Source: Spartobacteria bacterium (GTDB lineage: Bacteria; Verrucomicrobiota; Verrucomicrobiia; Chthoniobacterales; UBA10450). Taken from it: 64,000 nt of DNA. The position numbers were made by a program, and so were the translations under genes. The notes under the pieces were generated by a model. That model had not been told where the DNA came from, ran no database searches, and saw only the letters and a list, made by a program, of their open reading frames with translations. The stretch's first letter is position 1. Every line of letters begins with the position of its first letter. Of the stretch, positions 33,638-41,130 are shown one piece after another. The DNA is taken from positions 673,153 to 737,152 of the forward strand of contig JAJPGZ010000002.1 of assembly GCA_021325495.1 (NCBI GenBank). The letters run 5' to 3'.

Positions 33638-35302
33638 CTAACGAGTCTTCCCCGGCCCCCACAACGCGCGGCCCGGCTTCGCATTCGTGTGCTCGCCATC
33701 TTTCAGCACCTGCGCGCCGTTTACGAAAACATGTTTCACTCCGGTCGCGTATTGATGCGGTTTATCGAACGTGGCGTGATCGGTGATCGTCGCGGGATCG
33801 AACACAACGACATCGGCGAACATTCCTTCCTTCAACATTCCGCGATGATCGAGACCGAGATTGCTCGCCGGTTGCGCACTCAGGCGGCGGACGGCTTCGC
33901 CTAACGAGATCACTTTTTCGTCGCGACAATATTTTCCGAGCACGCGCGCGAAGTTTCCGTAAGCGCGCGGGTGACAATTCGATTTTGTGAACGGCGGCTC
34001 GGGCGCCTGCGACGCTTCATCCGAGCCGAAGGAAATCCACGGCTTGGCCAATTCTTTCTTCACATTCTCTTCCGACATCACAAAATAAACCGTCCCGATC
34101 CGCGATTCGTCTTCGGCCACGAGATCCATCGCGGTGTCGATCGGATCTTTGCCGCGCATCTTCGCGACGTCGGCCAGCGTTTTGCCGGTGAGCGGTTTCA
34201 ATTTGTCCGATTTAAATCCGACGAGAAGAATTTTATCGGGTGAACCGGCGGCGAGATAAAGATTTTCCCACTTGTCGCTGTCGATCTTCACTTCGGCTTT
34301 GATTTTTTCCCGCGTCGCGGGATCGCGCAGCCGTTTAAACAAGGCCTCGTAACCGCCGTCCTCGCTCCACGGCGGAAAACAGGCATCGAGTCCGGTCCCG
34401 GCCGCGGTGTAAGTGTACATGTTCGCCCGAATCGTTAGGCCGTTCTTCCGCGCCTCTTCGATTCGCGAGAGTAACATGTCGATCTTGTCCCAATTTTTCT
34501 GGCCTGCCGCTTTGATGTGATAAACCTCCGCCGGAATGTTCGCTTCGCGCGCGATCCGTTCGAGCTCGCCGTAGGCTTCGAGCAACTGGTTCCCCTCGCT
34601 CCGCATGTGCGAGATATATTTGCCCTGATATTTCGCCGCGACTTTGCACAGCTCGATCAACTCTTCCGTCTTCGCGTAAAACGCCGGCGGATAAATTAGC
34701 GACGTGCCGATGCCGAGCGCGCCCGCTTCCATTTCTTTGCGCACAAGCTCGCGCATTTGATCGAGTTCCTGCGGTGTCGGTTGTCGATCTTCAAAACCGA
34801 TCACGTTCTCGCGAATCGTCGTCGCGCCAATGAACGAAGCGACGTTGCAAGAAATCCCCCGCTTCTCCAGATACTGCAAATATTCCGCGAGCGTGTTCCA
34901 CTTGATGTCGTATTTGATGTCCGCCTGCGTGTCGATCATGTGCTTGCGCACGCGATCGTTCACCGGCCCCATCGATTCGCCTTCGCCCATGATTTCCGTC
35001 GTCACGCCTTCGCGAATTTCCGATTGCGATCGCCCATCTTGAATGAGCGACTCGGTCGACCACGAAAGCATGTTGATGAAACCGGGCGCGACCGCGAGTC
35101 CCGTTGCATCGACCACTGTCTTCGCCTTCGCGTTCTTAAAATCGCCTAACGACGCGATGCGATCGCCCTTGATCGCAAGATCGACATGTTGTCCTTCGCC
35201 GCCGCTGCCATCATAAACCGTCCCGTTCTTAATGATGACGTCGAAGTCTTGGGCGAGTGCGACTGCGCAAGCACAAATGAGAAGCAATAGAATGCGAAGC
35301 AT
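33638..35302 (-). CDS. Exported N-acyl-D-amino-acid deacylase-like amidohydrolase
   Basis: About 554 residues from an ATG at 35302 with signal peptide MLRILLLLICACAVALAQ. The amidohydrolase pattern includes DVIIKNGTVYDGSGGEG, VAPGFINMLSWSTESL, EGVTTEIMGEGESMGPV, ISHMRSEGNQLLEAY, EVYHIKAAG, SFGSDEAS and GMLKEGMFADVVVFDP. The D-aminoacylase family usually has an HxH metal pair right after APGFID; here the sequence is INMLSWST with no His. The later His ligands and Asp remain, so it may use a single metal or be a divergent subfamily. The TAG stop lies in the CCTAACGA word at 33637. Confidence 0.8.
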   Translation of the reverse strand: MLRILLLLICACAVALAQDFDVIIKNGTVYDGSGGEGQHVDLAIKGDRIASLGDFKNAKAKTVVDATGLAVAPGFINMLSWSTESLIQDGRSQSEIREGVTTEIMGEGESMGPVNDRVRKHMIDTQADIKYDIKWNTLAEYLQYLEKRGISCNVASFIGATTIRENVIGFEDRQPTPQELDQMRELVRKEMEAGALGIGTSLIYPPAFYAKTEELIELCKVAAKYQGKYISHMRSEGNQLLEAYGELERIAREANIPAEVYHIKAAGQKNWDKIDMLLSRIEEARKNGLTIRANMYTYTAAGTGLDACFPPWSEDGGYEALFKRLRDPATREKIKAEVKIDSDKWENLYLAAGSPDKILLVGFKSDKLKPLTGKTLADVAKMRGKDPIDTAMDLVAEDESRIGTVYFVMSEENVKKELAKPWISFGSDEASQAPEPPFTKSNCHPRAYGNFARVLGKYCRDEKVISLGEAVRRLSAQPASNLGLDHRGMLKEGMFADVVVFDPATITDHATFDKPHQYATGVKHVFVNGAQVLKDGEHTNAKPGRALWGPGKTR

Positions 35303-35313
35303 GATCAACCTTC

Positions 35314-35568
35314 TCACCGATAGACATCTTTGCGATGCCCAATCGCGCTGACCCAGATGTATTGTGTGGTCCGATCCACTCGAAAAAGAATCCGGTAATC
35401 GCCGACTCGAATTCGATAACCATCGGTTCCTTTCAATTTTTTCACGCGATGAGGGAAAGGCTCATCTCGTAATGCGCGCAGAGTGGCTGCGATTCGTTTA
35501 CGGACCTGAACCGGAAGATTAGCCAGTTCCTTTTCGGCCGGGCGTTGGACTTCGACGGTCCAACTCAC
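35314..35568 (-). CDS. RelE/ParE-family toxin
   Basis: 84 residues. VEVQRPAEKELANLP, RIAATLRALRD, VKKLKGTDGYRIRVGDYRI and a C-terminal IGHRKDVYR are the hallmarks of RelE/ParE-superfamily toxins. RelE members cut mRNA in the ribosome. It overlaps the upstream antitoxin by 4 nt, the standard antitoxin-toxin order. It ends 11 bp before the start of the deacylase on the same strand. Confidence 0.9.
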   Translation of the reverse strand: MSWTVEVQRPAEKELANLPVQVRKRIAATLRALRDEPFPHRVKKLKGTDGYRIRVGDYRILFRVDRTTQYIWVSAIGHRKDVYR

Positions 35569-35750
35569 ACCTTCAAATCTCGCAGCACGTCATCTAAGGG
35601 GCGACTAGGTTCATTACGTCGAGCTTCGAGTAACAAACTGTCTTGCAAATCTTCGCGGAGTTCCTGATCGGAAACTAAAAACTCCAAGACGCGGTCTCGC
35701 TCCTTGGCTGGCAGCGCCTTAATTTCCGCGATCACCTCAGCCGCGCTCAT
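35565..35750 (-). CDS. Antitoxin partner of the RelE-like toxin
   Basis: 61 residues, beginning MSAAEVIAEIKALPAKERDRV. It is a short acidic helical protein of the kind that partners RelE, with no clear ribbon-helix-helix motif, so DNA binding and autoregulation are uncertain. It overlaps the toxin by 4 nt, implying coupled translation. An 11-mer copy (35751-35761) directly abuts its start codon and would lie in the operator region. Confidence 0.8.
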   Translation of the reverse strand: MSAAEVIAEIKALPAKERDRVLEFLVSDQELREDLQDSLLLEARRNEPSRPLDDVLRDLKV

Positions 35751-35770
35751 ATGTCGATCTTAGCGCAAAG

Positions 35771-36802
35771 TCAGCGCTCACTCCAGTCGAGCACGATCTT
35801 TCCCGAGTTGCCCGACTTCGCCAGCTCAAGCGCTTCCTTGAATTCGGTCCACGGAAAGTGATGCGTGATGAGCGGGCGAATATCGACGCCGCCTTTGATG
35901 AGCGCGGTCGTTTTGTACCACGTTTCGTAGAACTCGCGGCCGTAGATTCCTTTAATCGTGAGTTGATCGAACACGATCGTGTTCCAATCGATCGCGGCGG
36001 TGCCGGGCATGATGCCTAACAACGCGATTTTGCCGCCGTGAAACATGTTCGGCAAAATGTCGTCGAAGGCTTTCGGATTGCCGGACATTTCCAGCGCGAT
36101 GTCGAAGCCTTCTTTCATCCCGAGTTGTTTCATCGCGTCGGTCAGTTTTTGCGTGCTCACGTTTAACGCAAGATCGACACCCATCTTCCACGCGAGCTCC
36201 AGTCGATACGGATTCACGTCGGTGATGACGACGTGACGCGCGCCGGCGTGTTTGCAAATCGGGATCGCCATGCAACCGATCGGGCCCGCGCCGGTAATAA
36301 GCACATCTTCGCCGACGAGATCGAACGAGAGGGCGGTGTGGACGGCGTTGCCTAACGGATCGAAACACGACAGCACATCGAGCGGAATCGACTCGTCGGC
36401 GTGCCAGCAATTCGATTGCGGGATGGCGACGAACTCGGCCCAAGCGCCGTTGCGATTCACGCCCACGCCGGATGTGTTTGGACAAAGATGGCGACGACCG
36501 GCGAGACAATTCCGGCAATGTCCGCACGTGATGTGGCCTTCGCCGACGACGAGATCGCCTTTGGCAAAACCTTTCACGTGTTCACCGACGCGATCGACAA
36601 TTCCGACGAACTCGTGACCGATGGTCATCGGGACGGGAATGGTTTTCTGCGCCCACGCGTCCCAATTATAGATGTGGACGTCAGTCCCGCAGATCGACGC
36701 CTTCTGTGTACGAATGAGCACGTCATCGTCGCCGACTTCGGGGACGGGAACGTCCTCAAGCCAAAGTCCGGGCTCGGCCTTCGCCTTCACGATCGCCTTC
36801 AT
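35771..36802 (-). CDS. tdh: L-threonine 3-dehydrogenase
   Basis: 343 residues from the ATG at 36802 ([12 protein letters not shown]). A zinc-dependent medium-chain dehydrogenase that oxidises threonine to 2-amino-3-ketobutyrate with NAD+. Catalytic zinc site [14 protein letters not shown] and TIGHEFVG; structural zinc Cys cluster [15 protein letters not shown]; Rossmann [15 protein letters not shown]; and [18 protein letters not shown], diagnostic of Tdh. The usual partner kbl is not in the window. Divergent from cdsA. Confidence 0.93.
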   Translation of the reverse strand: MKAIVKAKAEPGLWLEDVPVPEVGDDDVLIRTQKASICGTDVHIYNWDAWAQKTIPVPMTIGHEFVGIVDRVGEHVKGFAKGDLVVGEGHITCGHCRNCLAGRRHLCPNTSGVGVNRNGAWAEFVAIPQSNCWHADESIPLDVLSCFDPLGNAVHTALSFDLVGEDVLITGAGPIGCMAIPICKHAGARHVVITDVNPYRLELAWKMGVDLALNVSTQKLTDAMKQLGMKEGFDIALEMSGNPKAFDDILPNMFHGGKIALLGIMPGTAAIDWNTIVFDQLTIKGIYGREFYETWYKTTALIKGGVDIRPLITHHFPWTEFKEALELAKSGNSGKIVLDWSER

Positions 36803-36835
36803 CGTCTTCTGCACGCCCCGAGATTAGCGCGCGCA

Positions 36836-37801
36836 ATGAATATGTCGATCTTGCACGATGTCGATCTTGTCGAGATGATCCCGGACATGCCCGCGACTCT
36901 CGAGCAAGCGCAACCAGCGCCGCCGTCCACGCGCTCGACTTTTCTGTTGCGATTCGGCAGCACCATCGCGCTGTGGTCGATCGCACTCGCGATCGCGTTT
37001 TCCGGTTACGAAGTTCTCTATTTCCTTTTGATCAGCGTCTTCGGCCTGCTGGCGCTGTGGGAATTTTATCGGCTGCTCGACGCGCGCGGTTTGCCCAATT
37101 TCAAAATTACCGGCCTGCTTTGCGCGATCGTTATGCTTGCCGGCAGCTTTTATTACTTTAGCAAGCTCGGCCCGGCGCAGTCGTACGATTTCGAAGTCTC
37201 GGTCTTGCTCTTCTTTTTGCTCACCGTTTTCGGGCGACAAATGTTCGCGCGGCTGCGCGAAAATGAGCCGCTGCAAACGATGGCCTACACACTGTTCGGT
37301 CTGCTCTACGTCGTGTGGCTTTTCAATTTCATGACGAAAATTTTATACGTCGTGCCGCGATCGAGCACCGGCTTGGTCATGGGACAGTTCTATTGTTTGT
37401 ATCTCATCGCGGTCACGAAATTCAGCGATATGGGCGCGTATCTCACGGGCATGGCCATCGGCCGGCATCCGCTCATTCCGCACATCAGCCCGAAAAAAAC
37501 CTGGGAAGGATTTTTCGGAGCGCTCGCGTTTTCGTCGCTGGCGAGTCTGGGGTTATTCAAACTGATGCCGGGGCATTTAACCGCGCTCACCTTGACGCAT
37601 GCGATCGTGCTCGGCCTCTTGTTAGGCTTTGCCGCGGTCGTCGGCGATCTTGCAGAGTCGATCATCAAACGCAGCACCGGCGCGAAAGATTCCGGTGGAT
37701 TACTTCCGGGAATCGGCGGCGCGCTGGACTTGATCGACAGCTTGCTCTTCACCGCGCCGTTGATGTTTTTCTATCTCCGGCTCGTTATCCGCGTTCCGTA
37801 A
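36836..37801 (+). CDS. cdsA: Phosphatidate cytidylyltransferase
   Basis: 321 residues from the ATG at 36836. An integral membrane enzyme with about eight helices, making CDP-diacylglycerol from phosphatidate and CTP. The C-terminal signature reads KFSDMGAYLTGMAIGRH, ISPKKTWEGFFGAL and AKDSGGLLPGIGGALDLIDSLL. The first residues NMSILHDVDLVE are encoded by a tandem pair of 11-mers (36842-36868). Translation may really start at the ATG at 36875 (MIPDMPATL), which would place the tandem pair in the leader. Followed by dxr and rseP, an order common near cdsA (cdsA-dxr-rseP), here interrupted by a GxxExxY gene. Confidence 0.92.
   Translation: MNMSILHDVDLVEMIPDMPATLEQAQPAPPSTRSTFLLRFGSTIALWSIALAIAFSGYEVLYFLLISVFGLLALWEFYRLLDARGLPNFKITGLLCAIVMLAGSFYYFSKLGPAQSYDFEVSVLLFFLLTVFGRQMFARLRENEPLQTMAYTLFGLLYVVWLFNFMTKILYVVPRSSTGLVMGQFYCLYLIAVTKFSDMGAYLTGMAIGRHPLIPHISPKKTWEGFFGALAFSSLASLGLFKLMPGHLTALTLTHAIVLGLLLGFAAVVGDLAESIIKRSTGAKDSGGLLPGIGGALDLIDSLLFTAPLMFFYLRLVIRVP
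36842..36868 (-). repeat. Tandem pair of the dispersed 11-mer at the cdsA start
   Basis: Two copies in the same orientation, 16 nt apart (36842 and 36858). The 28 bases from 36842 to 36869 are identical to 48083-48110 ahead of typA. Confidence 0.9.
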
Positions 37802-37810
37802 CCAGATTTC

Positions 37811-38270
37811 TGACAGAATGAACAAAATGGTCAGAATGGAAGAGGAGGAAAAAGAGTACGACCTCTGTGGGAGAGTCATTGGCGCGGCGATGAAGGTTCA
37901 CTCCACGCTCGGGCCAGGGTTTCTCGAATCCGTTTATCAAAACGCGCTCATCTGGGAGTTGCGAAAGGTTGGAATCAAAGCTGAGGCCGAGCGACCGATT
38001 ACGGTTCGCTACGACGGACAAATCGTCGGCGCCCTTACAGCCGATCTTTTGGTGAACGACATTGTTATTGTTGAACTGAAAGTCAGTTCGGCGATTGCCA
38101 AAATCCATGAAGTCCAAGTCGTAAATTACCTCGTCGCAACCGGCCTCGATGAAGGCTTGGTCTTGAACTTCGGCGCCGAGCGGCTGGAGTTTAAAAAGAA
38201 GTTTCGCCGACCAAAGCAGGACGGCGAAGTCTCGTTCTGAGATATTTTGTTAATTCTGTTCATTCTGTCG
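37811..38270. mobile_element. GxxExxY cassette bounded by inverted repeats
   Basis: GACAGAATGAACA near the left (within 37811-37828) is mirrored by TGTTCATTCTGTC on the right (within 38252-38270), giving imperfect inverted repeats of about 18 bp around the GxxExxY gene. The segment splits the cdsA-dxr pair, contains neither dispersed word, and looks lower in GC than its surroundings. I infer a small inserted cassette. No transposase is present and no target duplication could be identified. Confidence 0.45.
37818..38240 (+). CDS. GxxExxY protein (PD-(D/E)XK-like)
   Basis: 140 residues. The name-giving motif is GPGFLESVYQNAL (GFLESVY); also GRVIGAAMKVHSTLG and VIVELKVSSAI, where the E-x-K matches the PD-(D/E)XK nuclease core. 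Members are widely scattered, typically in short cassettes in environmental bacteria, and their function is unknown. Codons and AT content differ from the neighbours. Flanking inverted repeats are listed separately. Confidence 0.85.
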   Translation: MNKMVRMEEEEKEYDLCGRVIGAAMKVHSTLGPGFLESVYQNALIWELRKVGIKAEAERPITVRYDGQIVGALTADLLVNDIVIVELKVSSAIAKIHEVQVVNYLVATGLDEGLVLNFGAERLEFKKKFRRPKQDGEVSF

Positions 38271-38274
38271 AAAA

Positions 38275-39426
38275 ATGAAACGTAAACGCGTCGTGGTGTT
38301 AGGCGCGACCGGCTCGATCGGCGAGAGCGCGTTGAAAGTTGCGCACGACATTCCGGAGCGGATGGAGGTTGTCGGCGTGGCCGCGAACTCGAATGCGGCG
38401 AAGCTGGCCGCGGCTGCGAACAAGACACGCGCGAAAGCCGTGTGCCTTGTCGATGAAAGCAAGATGTCGATCTTGCAAAAACATCTCGAATACAAACCGA
38501 AGATTTTTTCGGGCGAAAGAGGTTTGCGTGAGATCGCGCAGCTCGATGACGCCGACATGGTGTTGATCGCGATCGTTGGGACCGGCGGTTTGCACCCGGC
38601 GCTTGATGCGATTGAAGCCGGAAAAGATCTCGCGGTGGCGAGCAAAGAAATTCTGGTGATGGCCGGCGAAGCTGTGACGGAAGCGGCGCAGAAACGCGAC
38701 GTGAAAATTTTGCCGGTCGATTCAGAACACAACGCGATCTTTCAATGTCTCGATGGAAGGCAATCCGAAGTTCGCCGGATTATTCTGACGGCTTCGGGCG
38801 GACCGTTTCGCAAGACGCCGGCAAAAGAATTTGTCGATCTTACGGTGGAGCAGGCGTTGAAACATCCAACCTGGAACATGGGCCCGAAGATCACGATCGA
38901 TTCCGCGACGCTATTTAATAAGGGGCTGGAGATGATCGAAGCGCATTGGCTCTTCGGCGTGGAGATGAAACGCGTCGAAGTGGTGATTCATCCGCAAAGC
39001 ATCGTGCATTCGATGGTCGAATTCGCCGACGGCTCGACGCTCGCGCAGATGAGTTACTCGGACATGTGTTTTCCAATTCAGTACGCGGTGACGTGGCCGG
39101 AGCGCGTGCCGAATAGTTTGCCCCCGCTCGATTTTTCGACGTTAGGCAAATTGGAGTTCGAGCTTCCGCGCTTTGATGATTTTCCGGCGTTGAATCTCGC
39201 GCGCGCAGCCGGTGAAGCCGGCGGGACCATGCCCGCGGTCATGAACGCAGCGAACGAGGTCGCGGTGGCGGCATTCTTAGATCGACAAGTACGTTTTCCG
39301 AGTATTTGGGAAACGGTCGCGGCGATCATGGGCCGACATCAGACCGTTGCGCATCCCGATCTCGATGACATATTGCGGGCCGATCAATGGGCGCGCGAGG
39401 AAGCGCGCCGTTTCATCGGGAAATAA
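38275..39426 (+). CDS. dxr: 1-deoxy-D-xylulose 5-phosphate reductoisomerase
   Basis: 383 residues. It converts DXP to MEP in the non-mevalonate isoprenoid route, with NADPH. NADPH loop VLGATGSIGESALKV, ASKEILVMAGE, LPVDSEHNAIFQCL (metal and substrate), TASGGPFRKTP, and HPTWNMGPKITIDSATLFNKG (metal Glu region follows in LEMIEAHWLFG). With ispG downstream it puts two MEP-pathway steps in this stretch. 11-mers at 38464 (MSIL) and 38831 (FVDL) fall inside the conserved fold. Confidence 0.96.
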   Translation: MKRKRVVVLGATGSIGESALKVAHDIPERMEVVGVAANSNAAKLAAAANKTRAKAVCLVDESKMSILQKHLEYKPKIFSGERGLREIAQLDDADMVLIAIVGTGGLHPALDAIEAGKDLAVASKEILVMAGEAVTEAAQKRDVKILPVDSEHNAIFQCLDGRQSEVRRIILTASGGPFRKTPAKEFVDLTVEQALKHPTWNMGPKITIDSATLFNKGLEMIEAHWLFGVEMKRVEVVIHPQSIVHSMVEFADGSTLAQMSYSDMCFPIQYAVTWPERVPNSLPPLDFSTLGKLEFELPRFDDFPALNLARAAGEAGGTMPAVMNAANEVAVAAFLDRQVRFPSIWETVAAIMGRHQTVAHPDLDDILRADQWAREEARRFIGK

Positions 39427-39438
39427 CCTGCAGATCAC

Positions 39439-41088
39439 ATGTTCGTTCACGCTCTCCGCGTCGTTTTCATCCTCATTGAGGTCGTCGTTCTTTTTAATCT
39501 CCTCATCGTCGTGCACGAGGTCGGACATTTCCTCGCCGCGCGCTGGCGCGGACTTTACATCGAGAAATTCGGCATCTGGTTTGGCAAACCGCTTTGGAAG
39601 AAAACGATCAACGGCGTGCAGTATTCGTTAGGTAGTTTGCCGTTCGGCGGGTTCGTGGCGCTGCCGCAACTTGCGCCGATGGAAATCATCGAAGGCAAAG
39701 CCGACCTGGACCGTGCGAAACTGCCGCCGATTTCCGCGCTCGATAAGATCATCGTCGCATTCGCCGGACCGCTCTTCAGTTTTCTGCTCGCGTTTGTTTT
39801 CGCGGTCATCATTTGGGCCGTCGGCCGGCCGGTGAGCGAAGCGGAAGCGACCACGACGATCGGTTATGTTTTGGCTGATTCGCCCGCGGGGGAAGCGGGA
39901 CTGGAACCGGGCGACAAGATTTTAGCGATCGACGGACAGCCGGTGCATCGCTTTGGCGGAATGGGCGACGATTCGATTACGTGGCGGATCGTGCGCAGCG
40001 AAGGCGACAAGATCGACATCGTCATCGAACGCAACGGCGAGCGGCAGACCGTGCAGGTGAAGCCGACGATCGTGCCGACGAAAGCGTGGCAACGAAAAGG
40101 CTTTCGCGAGATCGGAATCGTGCCGGCGGAGACGCCGCTGGTGCACGACGTTGAACCGGGAAGTCCGGCCGCGAAATCGGGCTTGGGGTCTAACGACTTG
40201 ATCGTGTCGATCAACGGTCAACCGCTTTACCAATTATACGGCATCTCGCAATACATTCACGATCACCCTAACGAACCGATAAAGCTCGGGGTCGATCGCA
40301 AGGGTCAGCGCATCGAGCTGGCGTTCGATCCGGGAAATCCGAAAGTGGATGAAGTGGTGAAGAAAAGTCCGGCGGAGGAAGCGGGCTTGCAGAAAGGCGA
40401 TGTGATCGTGGCGGTGAACGGCCAGCCGGCGCGGAGCACGCTGACGATTTCGGATTTTGTTAAACAAAACGTCGGCCGGGAAATTACGTTGTCGATCTTG
40501 CGCGGCGAAAAACCAATCGACGCAAAGGTCACGCCGCAAATTCCGGAAGGCGATAAGACGCCGCGCATCGGAGTTATTTGGGGAGATCAGTTCGGTATTA
40601 TTCCGGACGAATTCGGCAAAGCCGCGTTGCGACATCCGGGGCCCGGCGAACAAATCCGCCAGAGCATGTTGTCGATCGTGCACACGGTCGGCGCGGTCGC
40701 GTCCTCGAAGTCCGACGTGAAGCTGCAGCACATGAGCGGGCCGATCATGATGATGCAGGTGTTTTATCGCATGTTCGCGAGTCACGAAGGCTGGCGCATG
40801 GCGCTTTGGTTTTCCGTCGTGCTCAATGTGAATCTCGCGCTTCTAAATTTGCTGCCGATTCCGGTGCTCGATGGTGGACACATTTTGCTCGCGCTTATCG
40901 AAGCGGTTAGGCGGCGTCCGGTGAACATGCGCGTGCTCGAAGTCGTGCAAACGGCATGCGCCGTCCTGATCATCGGGTTCATGGTTTATATCGCGTTTTT
41001 CGATGTGCAGGACCTGCCATTCTTCGGCAGCAAACGTGATGCGCCCAAGTTTTTGCCGAAATCGGCGCCGGCAAAGGCCGACCAGTAG
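39439..41088 (+). CDS. rseP: Site-2 protease RseP with multiple PDZ domains
   Basis: 549 residues. The zinc motif HEVGH (26-30) lies in the first transmembrane helix, and LLPIPVLDGGH near residue 472 gives the LDG third ligand. Three PDZ-like modules lie between (SPAGEAGLEPGDKILAIDG about 145; SPAAKSGLGSNDLIVSING about 230; SPAEEAGLQKGDVIVAVNG about 310), one more than the usual two. It performs intramembrane cleavage, classically of anti-sigma factors. It follows dxr by 12 bp. Confidence 0.93.
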   Translation: MFVHALRVVFILIEVVVLFNLLIVVHEVGHFLAARWRGLYIEKFGIWFGKPLWKKTINGVQYSLGSLPFGGFVALPQLAPMEIIEGKADLDRAKLPPISALDKIIVAFAGPLFSFLLAFVFAVIIWAVGRPVSEAEATTTIGYVLADSPAGEAGLEPGDKILAIDGQPVHRFGGMGDDSITWRIVRSEGDKIDIVIERNGERQTVQVKPTIVPTKAWQRKGFREIGIVPAETPLVHDVEPGSPAAKSGLGSNDLIVSINGQPLYQLYGISQYIHDHPNEPIKLGVDRKGQRIELAFDPGNPKVDEVVKKSPAEEAGLQKGDVIVAVNGQPARSTLTISDFVKQNVGREITLSILRGEKPIDAKVTPQIPEGDKTPRIGVIWGDQFGIIPDEFGKAALRHPGPGEQIRQSMLSIVHTVGAVASSKSDVKLQHMSGPIMMMQVFYRMFASHEGWRMALWFSVVLNVNLALLNLLPIPVLDGGHILLALIEAVRRRPVNMRVLEVVQTACAVLIIGFMVYIAFFDVQDLPFFGSKRDAPKFLPKSAPAKADQ

Positions 41089-41130
41089 GCGCGTTGCGCG
41101 CGGCGATGCGCGCCGTAAACTTTCGCTCTG

